Assembly (NCBI RefSeq): GCF_008801925.2
Contig: NZ_CP062803.1
Location: 1,550,001-1,614,000, forward strand
DNA from: Cupriavidus basilensis
GTDB lineage: Bacteria; Pseudomonadota; Gammaproteobacteria; Burkholderiales; Burkholderiaceae
DNA length: 64,000 nt
Direction: 5' to 3'
Each line of letters begins with the position of its first letter. The stretch's first letter is position 1. A program made the translations under genes and the position numbers. The notes under the pieces were generated by a model. The model was not told the origin of the DNA. It worked only from the letters and a program-made list of their open reading frames with translations, and searched no databases. Shown here in pieces: positions 18,172 through 26,226 of this stretch.

Positions 18172-19407
18172 ATGTTCCGGTCTGATTCCCCCCTATTTTT
18201 GCGATTCTTCGGCTCTACCCCTCTTACTTCGGTTGCGGCCTCTGTGCTGTTGACCGTTTCCATGCTGGCCGCCCCTGTGGCCGATGCCGCGACGAAAACG
18301 TCGGACACCGCCAAAACCAGCAAAAAGTCGGCAAAAGTCGCCAAGTCCGAGAAAAAGTCGGCAAGCTCTCCCTCTAAATCCGCAAAATCCAAGCAGGTCG
18401 CGACCAGCGGCAAGGCCGAGCGCGCCACGACGCGCAAGGTCGTGGTACTGAAGAACGGCAAGCGCACCGTCGTCGCGCAGCGCCAGGCGGTGCCGGTTCG
18501 CGCGGCGTTCATCCCCGCGAAACCCTCGCTGGGCGAGGCGCTCGGCCTGCGTGACACCGAAGACGCGCTCGCGCTACGCTCCAGCGTGGCGCTGGTGATG
18601 GATCAGAACTCCAACGAAGTGCTGTTCCAGAAGAACGCCGCCGCGGTCCTGCCGATCGCCTCGATCACCAAGCTGATGACCGCCCTGGTTGTGATGGACG
18701 CGCGCCAGCCGATGGACGAGGTGCTCACCATCACCGAGGAAGACCGCGACAACGAAAAGCACAGCAGTTCGCGCCTGCGCTTTGGCGCGCAGCTCTCCCG
18801 TCAGGAGGCGCTGCTGCTGGCGCTGATGTCCTCGGAGAATCGTGCGGCATCGGTGCTGGGCCGCAGCTACCCGGGCGGCCTGCCGGCCTTTGTGCAAGCC
18901 ATGAACCGCAAGGCACGCGAGCTCGGCATGAACGACAGCCACTTTGTCGATTCGAACGGCTTGTCGAGCAGCAATGTCTCGAGCGCGATGGACCTCGTGC
19001 GCATGGTCAACGCGGCGTACCGCAATCCCACCATCCGCGAGTTTTCGACGCAGACCGAGCATGAGATCAATGTACTGGGACGTACCCAGCACTACGTCAG
19101 CACCAACCGCCTGGTTCGCGGCGGCAACTGGGAGATCGGCCTGCAGAAAACAGGCTTTATCTCCGAGGCTGGCCAGTGCCTGGTGATGCAGGCACGCGTC
19201 AATGGCCGCAATGTGGTGATGGTGTTCCTGGATTCCGTTGGCAAGCTGTCCCGCTTTGCCGATGCCAATCGCGTCAGGGACTGGCTGGAACACGTGCAGA
19301 CCGGGCCTGGCCGCCCTTTTCCGACGTCCCCAAACCTGACGCAGGGGCCTGGCAGCCCCACTAGCCCCCAGGCAATCCTGACCGCCCAGCAGCCTCGCGG
19401 CATCTGA
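18172..19407 (+). CDS. pbpG: D-alanyl-D-alanine endopeptidase / carboxypeptidase, S11 family
   Basis: Periplasmic low-molecular-weight penicillin-binding protein that trims or cleaves peptidoglycan cross-links. The 411 residues start with a signal peptide (about 1-38, ending VADAA). A Lys/Ser/Ala-rich low-complexity stretch (about 40-100) may bind the wall or nucleic acid. The peptidase domain carries S164-x-x-K167 (SITK), the SEN triad at 221-223 and KTG at 326-328. PbpG-type proteins are about 310 residues; the extra length is the basic N-terminal stretch. It is a single gene between its promoter and the shared terminator at 19451. Confidence 0.9.
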   Translation: MFRSDSPLFLRFFGSTPLTSVAASVLLTVSMLAAPVADAATKTSDTAKTSKKSAKVAKSEKKSASSPSKSAKSKQVATSGKAERATTRKVVVLKNGKRTVVAQRQAVPVRAAFIPAKPSLGEALGLRDTEDALALRSSVALVMDQNSNEVLFQKNAAAVLPIASITKLMTALVVMDARQPMDEVLTITEEDRDNEKHSSSRLRFGAQLSRQEALLLALMSSENRAASVLGRSYPGGLPAFVQAMNRKARELGMNDSHFVDSNGLSSSNVSSAMDLVRMVNAAYRNPTIREFSTQTEHEINVLGRTQHYVSTNRLVRGGNWEIGLQKTGFISEAGQCLVMQARVNGRNVVMVFLDSVGKLSRFADANRVRDWLEHVQTGPGRPFPTSPNLTQGPGSPTSPQAILTAQQPRGI

Positions 19408-19450
19408 TGGCGGCGCCGGAGTGATCTGGCCGCCTGCTGCTTGTAGTCAA

Positions 19451-19480
19451 GAAAAACGCGCCGTCACCGGCGCGTTTTTC
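19451..19480. terminator. Bidirectional terminator between pbpG and the FAD oxidoreductase
   Basis: GAAAAACGCGCCG-TCAC-CGGCGCGTTTTTC, a 13-bp perfect stem with T-runs on both strands, between convergent genes. Confidence 0.9.
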
Positions 19481-19501
19481 TTTGGGGCGTGGGCGGCGCG
19501 C

Positions 19502-20914
19502 TTAGAGCAGCTTGCCCGGATTCATGATGCCGGCCGGATCCAGCAACTGCTTGATGCCCTGCATCATGCGCAGCTCGAGCGGGTCCTTGAGGCGCAGGAA
19601 ATCGTCGCGTTTGAGCTGGCCGATGCCATGCTCGGCGCTGATGCTGCCGCCGTAGCGCGCCACCTCATCCAGCACTTCGGCGGTCAGCGCCTTGCCATGC
19701 TGCGCGGTCCAGTCGCGCTCCGCGCCCGCGGGGCGCGACAGGTTGTAATGCAGGTTGCCGTCGCCGAAATGCCCGAAGATAAACGGGCGGATGCTGGGGC
19801 TGATGGCCTTGAGGCGCGCCTCCATCGACACCATGAAGGCCGGGATCTGCTCGATCGGCAGCGACACATCGTGCTTCAGGTGTGGCCCGTCGGCGCGCTG
19901 GGCTTCGGAGATTTCCTCGCGCAGCTTCCACAGGCTCTGCAGTTGTGACAGCGACGCAGAGACGGCGGCGTCCAGGCACAGCTCGCGCTCCAGCGCCTCG
20001 CCAATCACGCGCTCCAGCAGCACGTTGAGGGCGGCTTCGTCGGTGGTGTCAGCCAGCTCCACCAGCACATAGGCGGGGTAGCGTTGGCTGAAGGGCTCCT
20101 GCACGCCTTCCGCGTGCTTGAGCACGAGGTCGACGCAATCGCCGGTGAAGAATTCGAAGGCTTGCAGGCGAGCGCCGCACTGCGCGAAGAGCAGCTCGAA
20201 GAGCTCCAGCGCCTGCAGCGGGGAGGCCACTGCCGCAAGCACCACCGAGCGTGCGTCGGTGCGCGGAAACAGGCGCAGCGCTGCCGCGGTAATGACGCCC
20301 AGCGTGCCTTCGGAGCCGATCAGCAATTGCTTGAGATCGTAGCCGGTGTTGTCCTTGCGCAAGGCGCGCAGGCCGTGAAAGATCTCGCCGTTGGGCAGTA
20401 CGGCTTCCACGCCCAGCACCAGCTCGCGGGTCATGCCGTAGCGCACCACATTGACCCCGCCCGCGTTGGTCGCGAGATTGCCGCCGATCTGGCAGGAGTC
20501 CTCGGCGGCCAGGCTGAGCGGCAGCAGGCGATGCGCCTCCTGCGCGGCGCGCCGCAGGTTGCCCAGGATGCAGCCCGCTTCGGCGACGAGTGTGTTGGCG
20601 ATGGTATCGATCGAGCGGATCGCGTTCATCCGGTCCATGCTCAGCACCACGTTGGCGGGGCTGCTGTCCGGCGCGGCACCGCCGCACAGGCCGGTGTTGC
20701 CACCACGCGGCACCACCGGGACCGCGGCTTGCTGGCACAAGGCCAGGCAACGTGCCACTTCATCCACCGAGCGCGGGCGCACCACGGCCTGCGCATTGCC
20801 TCGGTAAAGGCCGCGCCAGTCGGCGAGCCACGGCGCAACCTGGTCTGGCTCGGTGGCGACCACGTCGGGGCCTAGCGCTTCGATCAGGCGGGGCAGGAAA
20901 GCTGAGTTTTGCAT
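19502..20914 (-). CDS. FAD-linked D-2-hydroxyacid dehydrogenase (D-lactate/D-2-hydroxyglutarate/glycolate type)
   Basis: A 470-residue GlcD/DLD-type flavoprotein that oxidises a D-2-hydroxyacid to the 2-oxoacid. The FAD-binding domain (about 35-215) includes VVPRGGNTGLCGGA, GGNLATNAGGVNVVRYG and LLIGSEGTLGVIT. The C-terminal substrate/zinc domain has FGHFGDGNLHYN and SAEHGIGQLKRDDF and ends NPGKLL, which is typical of the family. There is no membrane segment. The GntR/FCD regulator ends 30 bases upstream on the same strand. It may act with the nearby lut genes, but whether its substrate is D-lactate, glycolate or D-2-hydroxyglutarate cannot be told. Confidence 0.88.
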   Translation of the reverse strand: MQNSAFLPRLIEALGPDVVATEPDQVAPWLADWRGLYRGNAQAVVRPRSVDEVARCLALCQQAAVPVVPRGGNTGLCGGAAPDSSPANVVLSMDRMNAIRSIDTIANTLVAEAGCILGNLRRAAQEAHRLLPLSLAAEDSCQIGGNLATNAGGVNVVRYGMTRELVLGVEAVLPNGEIFHGLRALRKDNTGYDLKQLLIGSEGTLGVITAAALRLFPRTDARSVVLAAVASPLQALELFELLFAQCGARLQAFEFFTGDCVDLVLKHAEGVQEPFSQRYPAYVLVELADTTDEAALNVLLERVIGEALERELCLDAAVSASLSQLQSLWKLREEISEAQRADGPHLKHDVSLPIEQIPAFMVSMEARLKAISPSIRPFIFGHFGDGNLHYNLSRPAGAERDWTAQHGKALTAEVLDEVARYGGSISAEHGIGQLKRDDFLRLKDPLELRMMQGIKQLLDPAGIMNPGKLL

Positions 20915-20944
20915 GATGGGTCTATCCGGAGTGGCAATGCGGCT

Positions 20945-21691
20945 TCAGGCCGCGGAATGAGTGGGGTCCTGGCCGCTGGTGCGGGGCGTGCCGCGCGCTG
21001 CCATTTGCAGGCCCAGGCGCGCCGCCGCGCCGCGCAGGTGGGCTACCGCCGCGGCCCGTGCTTGTTCAGGGTCGCCCGCGCGAATCGCGTGGAAGATGGC
21101 CAGGTGTTCCTGGTGGACCTGTTCGGACAGGCCCTCCTGCTGGCGGGTATTGAGCCGCGCCACATGCACGGTCTGGTGCAGTTGCAGGTTCAGGTACTGC
21201 AGCAGCTGCAGGTAGTACTTGTTGTGGGTGGCGGTGGCGATCGCCACATGGAACGCGGTGTCCGCCTCAGCGCTGTGGTGCGGGTCGTGCAATTGCGCCG
21301 CGAGCCGGTCCAGCAGCGCCTGCATGCCGGCGACATCCTGCGCGGTGCGCCGCAGCGCCGCCAGCGCGGCGGCGGCGCTCTCCAGGTCGAGCCGCAGCTC
21401 GTAGATGCTGGCCAGTTCGTCGCGATCGATGCCGATCTCCTGCGGCAGCTGGAAGCCGGCATTGCCCACGCGCGAGCGCACCGTGCTGCCCACGCCCTGG
21501 CGGCTTTCAACCAGGCCTTGGGAGCGCAGGTGCTCGGTCACCTCGCGGATGACGGCGGGGCTGACACCGTATTGCTCGGCAAGCTGCTTGCCGGTCGGCA
21601 GCCGGGCGCCAACGGGGTAGGTGCCGCTGGCGATCTCGGCGCGCAACTGCTGGGTTACCTGTTCGGTGAGGGTGATGGCTTTGGTCCGCAT
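20945..21691 (-). CDS. GntR-family regulator, FadR/FCD subgroup
   Basis: A 248-residue regulator with an N-terminal winged helix (about 5-72: VTQQLRAEIASGTYPVGARLPTGKQLAEQYGVSPAVIREVTEHLRSQGLVESRQGVG) and a C-terminal FCD ligand domain (about 95-225: YELRLDLESAAAALAALR, then DTAFHVAIATATHN carrying metal/ligand-binding Asp and His). FCD regulators such as LldR, GlcC and PdhR bind lactate, glycolate or pyruvate, which suits the 2-hydroxyacid dehydrogenase 30 bases downstream. A GGTATATACC palindrome lies 42 bases upstream. Confidence 0.9.
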   Translation of the reverse strand: MRTKAITLTEQVTQQLRAEIASGTYPVGARLPTGKQLAEQYGVSPAVIREVTEHLRSQGLVESRQGVGSTVRSRVGNAGFQLPQEIGIDRDELASIYELRLDLESAAAALAALRRTAQDVAGMQALLDRLAAQLHDPHHSAEADTAFHVAIATATHNKYYLQLLQYLNLQLHQTVHVARLNTRQQEGLSEQVHQEHLAIFHAIRAGDPEQARAAAVAHLRGAAARLGLQMAARGTPRTSGQDPTHSAA

Positions 21692-21732
21692 GCCCAGCAG
21701 GATATAGCTATTCAGGTTATCTGAAAACTAAG

Positions 21733-21742
21733 GGTATATACC
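21733..21742. promoter_or_regulatory. Palindrome upstream of the GntR-family gene
   Basis: GGTATATACC in the short AT-rich region upstream of the regulator; FCD regulators often bind GGT...ACC dyads. The spacing differs from the usual three-base centre. Confidence 0.35.
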
Positions 21743-21864
21743 TAGTATTTGGTTGAGGCTATGCGGAGTGGGAGGGCGAGAGGGGGAAAGGAAAGGGGAA
21801 GCGGGCGAGGCAAGGGTTCGGCGCGAAGGGAGCGTGGCTCCCTGCGCCGTCGACCCCGCCGTAC

Positions 21865-22650
21865 TCAGGCTGCGACGTCAGTCGCGTAGCCCATGCCGCG
21901 CGAGATCTGCAACGCGGTGTCCTTCAGGTTTTGCAGCCAGCTGTCCTGCAGGCGGTCGGCCGGGGCCGAGAGCGACAATCCGGCCACCAGACGGCGCGAG
22001 TCATCGTAGATGCCGGCGGCGATGCAACGCACGCCGAGTTCCAGCTCTTCGTTGTCGCGCGCATAGCCGTTGGTGCGTACCCAGTTGAGTTCGCGCTCGA
22101 GCTTGATCAGGTCGGTGATCGAGGTGCGGGTGTGGCCGGCCAGCCCGGTGCGGGTGGCGTAGTTGCGAACGCGCGCCACTTCATCGGCGGCCAGGAACAG
22201 CTTGCCGACCGAAGTCAGGTGCAGCGGGGCGCGGCCGCCAATGGCGCGCACCACCTGCATGCCGGAGCGCTCGCTATAGGCGCGCTCGATGTAGACGATC
22301 TCGTCGCCTTGCCGCACCGACAGGTTCACCGTCTGGCCCGTCACGCGGTGCAGGGCCCGCATCGGTGCCAGCGCGGCGTCGCGTACCGACAGCCGGGCCT
22401 TGACCAGGTTGCCGAGCTCCAGCAGCCGCATGCCAAGCCGGTAGCTGCCCGGATCGGAGCGGTCCACAAAGCGGCAGGCCACCATGTCATTGAGGATACG
22501 GTGCGCTGTGGAAGGGTGCAGCCCGGTGGTCAGCGACAGCTCCTTGAGGCTGACCGGATCAGCGTGCTGGGCGAGTGCATCCAGCAGGGTCATCATGCGT
22601 TCGATGACCTGGATGGATGTCTTGCCGGGGGCTTTGTCTGCTTCTGCCAT
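21865..22650 (-). CDS. IclR-family transcriptional regulator
   Basis: A 261-residue regulator with an N-terminal winged helix (about 12-75: IQVIERMMTLLDALAQHADPVSLKELSLTTGLHPSTAHRILNDMV) and a C-terminal effector domain (about 90-255) with TSVGKLFLAADE and GVRCIAAGIYDDSRRLVAGLSLSAP, as in IclR/KdgR relatives. It is transcribed away from the lutA-lutB genes across 237 bases, so it is the likely local regulator of that operon. Two short dyads lie between them. Confidence 0.92.
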   Translation of the reverse strand: MAEADKAPGKTSIQVIERMMTLLDALAQHADPVSLKELSLTTGLHPSTAHRILNDMVACRFVDRSDPGSYRLGMRLLELGNLVKARLSVRDAALAPMRALHRVTGQTVNLSVRQGDEIVYIERAYSERSGMQVVRAIGGRAPLHLTSVGKLFLAADEVARVRNYATRTGLAGHTRTSITDLIKLERELNWVRTNGYARDNEELELGVRCIAAGIYDDSRRLVAGLSLSAPADRLQDSWLQNLKDTALQISRGMGYATDVAA

Positions 22651-22659
22651 GGGGAAATG

Positions 22660-22673
22660 TTGCCGTGCGGCAA
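22660..22673. promoter_or_regulatory. Dyad next to the IclR-family start
   Basis: TTGCCG-TG-CGGCAA, a perfect 14-base dyad that begins nine bases upstream of the IclR-type ATG. It could be an autoregulatory site or an mRNA hairpin near the ribosome site. Confidence 0.4.
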
Positions 22674-22705
22674 ATTAAGCGGTTGCCTGATTCTATCTCG
22701 CATTG

Positions 22706-22716
22706 TGAAAATTTCA
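22706..22716. promoter_or_regulatory. Candidate IclR-type operator
   Basis: TGAAA-A-TTTCA, a perfect dyad, with a further GTGAAAT half-site at 22721-22727. Its shape resembles IclR-family operators (TGGAAAT...ATTTCCA). Confidence 0.4.
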
Positions 22717-22887
22717 ATAGGTGAAATGGCATCGCCGAAAGAATCTTCTGATTTTGCTGATGGCGAATGTGTAGAGAAAGGCATGCGAAAATGCGGCGAA
22801 TTCACCCCTGCCGTGCACGCTTTTGTATGCCGGCCGGTGCGCAAGGGCGCATAATTGCGGGGTTTCGGGGTCTGGAAAAGGGAAACA

Positions 22888-23613
22888 ATGCGAGTTGGTC
22901 TGTTCGCCACCTGCCTGGTGGACCTCATGCGTCCGGAAATCGGCTTCTCGGTGCTCAAGTTGCTGGAGAAAGCTGGCTTCGAGGTGATGGTGCCCGAAGC
23001 CCAGACCTGTTGCGGGCAACCTGCCTACAACTCGGGCGAGCGCACGGCATCGCGCGACCTGGCGGAAAAATTCCTGCGCGAGTTCGAAATGTTCGACTAC
23101 GTGGTGATTCCGTCCGGATCCTGCGGCGGCATGGTGCTGCACCACTATGCGGACCTGCTCGGCGACGATCCCGAGTTGAATGGCCGTTACGAAGGCCTGC
23201 GCTCGCGCGTGTTCGAACTGACCGATTTCCTGGTCAACGTGGCCAAGCTGGGCGAGTTCGACTCAAAGTTCACGGGCCGCATTACCTACCATGACTCTTG
23301 CTCCGGCTTGCGCGAACTGGGCGTCAAGAGCCAGCCCCGCGCTCTGCTGGCGCAATTGCCCGGTGTGCAGCTCAGCGAGATGAAGGACTGCGAGGCTTGC
23401 TGCGGATTCGGCGGTACCTTCTCGGTCAAGTACGGCAATATTTCCACGGCCATCGTCGATGAGAAGTGCGCCAACATCAAGGCCAGCGGTGCCGATGCCG
23501 TGGTGCTGGGCGACCTCGGCTGCATGCTCAATATCGAGGGGCGCCTGCGCAGGACTGGCGACACGCGTACCCAGGTGCTGCATATCGCGCAAGTGCTCGC
23601 CGGTGATGCCTGA
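22888..23613 (+). CDS. lutA: Lactate-utilisation iron-sulfur protein A (CCG-domain subunit)
   Basis: A 241-residue protein with two cysteine-rich CCG domains: EAQTCCGQPAYNSGE followed by SGSCGGM (about residues 45-80), and HDSCSGLRELG with DCEACCGFGGTFSVK (about 135-180). These bind [4Fe-4S]-type clusters or heterodisulfide-like centres. It is the LutA/YkgE/LldE component of the enzyme that oxidises L-lactate to pyruvate. The ATG at 22888 replaces an upstream extension. It is separated from lutB by 41 bases and lies opposite the IclR regulator. Confidence 0.92.
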   Translation: MRVGLFATCLVDLMRPEIGFSVLKLLEKAGFEVMVPEAQTCCGQPAYNSGERTASRDLAEKFLREFEMFDYVVIPSGSCGGMVLHHYADLLGDDPELNGRYEGLRSRVFELTDFLVNVAKLGEFDSKFTGRITYHDSCSGLRELGVKSQPRALLAQLPGVQLSEMKDCEACCGFGGTFSVKYGNISTAIVDEKCANIKASGADAVVLGDLGCMLNIEGRLRRTGDTRTQVLHIAQVLAGDA

Positions 23614-23654
23614 TCCCGGCCAGCTGAAAAACAAACCTTAGCGAGATCCCCGCT

Positions 23655-25064
23655 ATGCAAGTTCGCAGCATGGAGTTCAAGGCGCGCGCGGGCCAGAAGC
23701 TGGCCGACCAGCGCCTGCAGCAGAACCTCAAGAAGCTCTCCACCAAATTCGTCACGGCGCGCGCCGACGCCATGCGCGACCTCGACTTCGATGCCACCCG
23801 CGAGGCACTCAAGGAGCGCCGCGACCGCGCGCTGCAGAACCTCGACGTCTGGCTCGCCACCTTCGAGGAAAACGCCACGCGCCGCGGCGCCACCGTGCTG
23901 TTTGCCGAGACCACGGCCGACGCCGCGCGGCTGGTAGCCGAGATTGCGCACAAGCACGGTGTGAAGAAGGTCATCAAGAGCAAATCGATGGTGACCGAGG
24001 AAATGCGCCTGAACCAGGTGCTGGGCGAGATGGGCGTGCAGAGCATCGAGACAGACCTGGGCGAGTACATCCTGCAGATCAACGATGCCGAGCCGCCGTC
24101 GCACATCATCGCCCCGGTAGTGCACAAGGACAAGGAAGAGATCGCCGATCTCTTCGCCAAGGTCCACCACAAACCACGCCTGACCGATATCCCGGAGATG
24201 ACGCGCGAGGCGCGTGAAGTGCTGCGGCCGGAATTCCTGTCGGCCGACATGGGTGTGACCGGCGGCAATTTCATCATTGCCGAAACAGGCTCGGTGGCGG
24301 TGGTGACCAATGAAGGCAACGAAGGCATGTGCACGGTGATGCCGCGTGTGCATGTGGCCGTGACCGGCATCGAGAAGGTGCTGCCAACGCTGGAAGACCT
24401 GGCTACCGTGATGCGGCTGCTGCCGCGCTCGGCCACCGGGCAGGCCATCTCGAATTATTTCTCGCTGCTGACCGGCCCGCGCGCCGAGGGTGAGCGCGAC
24501 GGCCCGGAGCATATGTATTTCGTGCTGGTCGACGGCGGGCGCAGCGGCCTGATCGGCGGCGACTTCCAGGACATGCTGCGCTGCATCCGCTGCGGCGCTT
24601 GCATGAACCATTGCCCGGTGTACCAGAAGATCGGTGGCCATGCCTATGGCTGGGTCTATCCGGGCCCGATGGGCAGCGTGCTGACGCCGAGCTATGTCGG
24701 CATCGCCAACGCGCTGGACCTGCCGCAGGCGGCCACGCTGTGCGGGGAATGCAACCGCGTGTGCCCGGCTTCGATCCCGCTGTCGGACCTGCTGCGCAAG
24801 CTGCGCGAGAAGCAGATGGAGCGTGGCCTGCGTCCCTGGCAGGAGCGGCTCGGGCTGCAAGTGTGGGGCTACGTGGCACGCCGACCGGGACTATACGCCT
24901 TCGCCACCCGCATCGGCGCGCGCTTGCTCTCACGCATGGGCGGCAGCAGCAAGCTGATTGCCAGCTTGCCGATGGCTGGCCGCGGCTGGACCGAGACCCG
25001 CGACCTGCCGGCACCGAGCGGACGCACGTTCCGCGAACTTTACAAAGAAAGGAGGGCGCGTTGA
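23655..25064 (+). CDS. lutB: Lactate-utilisation iron-sulfur protein B
   Basis: A 469-residue LutB/YkgF/LldF protein. The N-terminal two-thirds is a LUD domain (about 65-300: GANVLFAETTADAARLVAEIAHKHGVKKVIKSKSMVTEE-like, then GVTGGNFIIAETGSVAVVTNEGN). A double [4Fe-4S] ferredoxin part follows (CIRCGACMNHCPVYQKIGGH and CGECNRVCPASIPL). The C-terminal DUF3390-like tail has a short hydrophobic patch. It works with LutA in electron transfer during lactate oxidation. An alternative ATG 15 bases downstream is possible. The stop overlaps the start of the next small gene by one base. Confidence 0.93.
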   Translation: MQVRSMEFKARAGQKLADQRLQQNLKKLSTKFVTARADAMRDLDFDATREALKERRDRALQNLDVWLATFEENATRRGATVLFAETTADAARLVAEIAHKHGVKKVIKSKSMVTEEMRLNQVLGEMGVQSIETDLGEYILQINDAEPPSHIIAPVVHKDKEEIADLFAKVHHKPRLTDIPEMTREAREVLRPEFLSADMGVTGGNFIIAETGSVAVVTNEGNEGMCTVMPRVHVAVTGIEKVLPTLEDLATVMRLLPRSATGQAISNYFSLLTGPRAEGERDGPEHMYFVLVDGGRSGLIGGDFQDMLRCIRCGACMNHCPVYQKIGGHAYGWVYPGPMGSVLTPSYVGIANALDLPQAATLCGECNRVCPASIPLSDLLRKLREKQMERGLRPWQERLGLQVWGYVARRPGLYAFATRIGARLLSRMGGSSKLIASLPMAGRGWTETRDLPAPSGRTFRELYKERRAR

Positions 25065-25339
25065 TGGCCACGACCACGAACAATGCACCGGCGCTGGCAA
25101 CCATGCGCGCCGCACTTGAACAACACATCGGCGGCCAGCTCGCGGCCGATGGCCTGGTGCGCAGCTGGCGCGAGGCAGCTCCCGGCCTGGTGCTGCCGCC
25201 GATGTTCGGCCAGGCGATGGAAGAACTGCTGCGCCGGCTGGAGATGGCGGCGGTATTTGCGCAGGATAGCTGCTCGTTCTCGAGCACCGCCGTCACCGAC
25301 CAGCTAAAGCGCTGGCTGGACAAGGCGGCCACAGCCTGA
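25064..25339 (+). CDS. Small protein of unknown function at the lutC position
   Basis: A 91-residue product that begins on the last base of lutB (TGATG overlap) after a near-perfect AAAGGAGGG ribosome site, so it is surely translated and coupled to lutB. It is mostly helical, with no Cys pattern and no membrane segment. It has MRAALEQHIGGQLAADGLVRSWREAAPGLVLPP in the first half and QAMEELLRRLEMAAVFAQDSCSFSSTAVTDQLKRWLDKA in the second. It is far too short to be LutC (about 200-240 residues, LUD domain) and shows no LUD motif. It may be a subunit, assembly factor or antagonist of the LutAB enzyme; no family is recognised. Confidence 0.75.
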   Translation: MATTTNNAPALATMRAALEQHIGGQLAADGLVRSWREAAPGLVLPPMFGQAMEELLRRLEMAAVFAQDSCSFSSTAVTDQLKRWLDKAATA

Positions 25340-25360
25340 GCAGCCACACACTGTGCCCGA

Positions 25361-25398
25361 ATGCAAAAGGCCCCCGCTTGCGCGGGGGCCTTTTGCAT
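25361..25398. terminator. Strong bidirectional terminator after the lut operon
   Basis: A 17-bp perfect stem (25361-25377 with 25382-25398) around TTGC, with A-runs and T-runs in the arms. It separates the lut genes from the convergent ABC ATPase gene. Confidence 0.92.
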
Positions 25399-25430
25399 GG
25401 GTGCGTGGCTAAGCGAGCGCAGCGCGAGGC

Positions 25431-26225
25431 TCAGCCCAGCAGCAGGGCATCGTCATCCAGCTGCTCATGCCGCGTCTGCTCGAACATGCGCAGCAGGTCC
25501 GGCACGTCCAGTCCGGCGCGCTGGTCGCCCGACACGTCCAGCACCACCTGACCCTGGTGCAGCATCACGGTGCGTTGCCCGTAGTCCAGCGCCTGGCGCA
25601 TGCTGTGCGTGACCATCATCGTGGTGAGCTTGGCTTCCTCCACGATCTTGGCGGTCAGCTCCAGCACGAAGGCGGCGGTCTTCGGGTCCAGCGCAGCGGT
25701 GTGCTCGTCCAGCAGCAGGATGCGCGAGGGCTGCAGCGAGGCCATCAGCAAGCTCACGGCCTGGCGCTGGCCGCCCGACAGCAGGCCGATGCGGTCGGTC
25801 AGGCGGTTTTCCAGGCCGAGGTTGAGCAGGCGCAGCTTGTCGCGGAATAGCTCGCGCGAGGGCTTGTTCAGCGCCGCGCGAAAGCCCCGGCGGCTGCCGC
25901 GCGCCATGGCCAGCGCCATGTTTTCTTCAATCGTCAGTGCCTCGCAGGTGCCCGCCATCGGGTCCTGGAAGACACGCGCCACCAGCGGGGCGCGGTCCCA
26001 GGCGGGCTTGCGCGTGACGTCGACGTCGTCGATCGTGATGCGGCCGGTGTCCACCATCTGATCGCCGCTGATGGCATTGAGGAAGGTGGATTTACCGGCG
26101 CCGTTGGAGCCGATCACGGCAACGAACTGGCCCGTCGGGATATCCAGGCTGAGGCCGCGCAGCGCGCGCGTCTCGATCGGGGTGCCGGGATTGAAGGTGA
26201 GTTTCAGGTCTTGTGCGCGCAGCAT
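25431..26225 (-). CDS. ABC transporter ATP-binding protein (TrpZ-like)
   Basis: A 264-residue ATPase with Walker A VIGSNGAGKST (about 38-48), signature LLSGGQRQAVSLLMA, Walker B ILLLDEHTAALDP and H-loop MVTHSM. The ATG (26223-26225) has GGAGGT upstream and sits one base past the permease stop, so the two are coupled. With the permease and solute-binding protein it forms an importer of the TrpXYZ/YtrX arrangement; tryptophan or another aromatic compound is a possible substrate, but nothing in the sequence proves it. Confidence 0.88.
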   Translation of the reverse strand: MLRAQDLKLTFNPGTPIETRALRGLSLDIPTGQFVAVIGSNGAGKSTFLNAISGDQMVDTGRITIDDVDVTRKPAWDRAPLVARVFQDPMAGTCEALTIEENMALAMARGSRRGFRAALNKPSRELFRDKLRLLNLGLENRLTDRIGLLSGGQRQAVSLLMASLQPSRILLLDEHTAALDPKTAAFVLELTAKIVEEAKLTTMMVTHSMRQALDYGQRTVMLHQGQVVLDVSGDQRAGLDVPDLLRMFEQTRHEQLDDDALLLG

Positions 26226-26226
26226 T

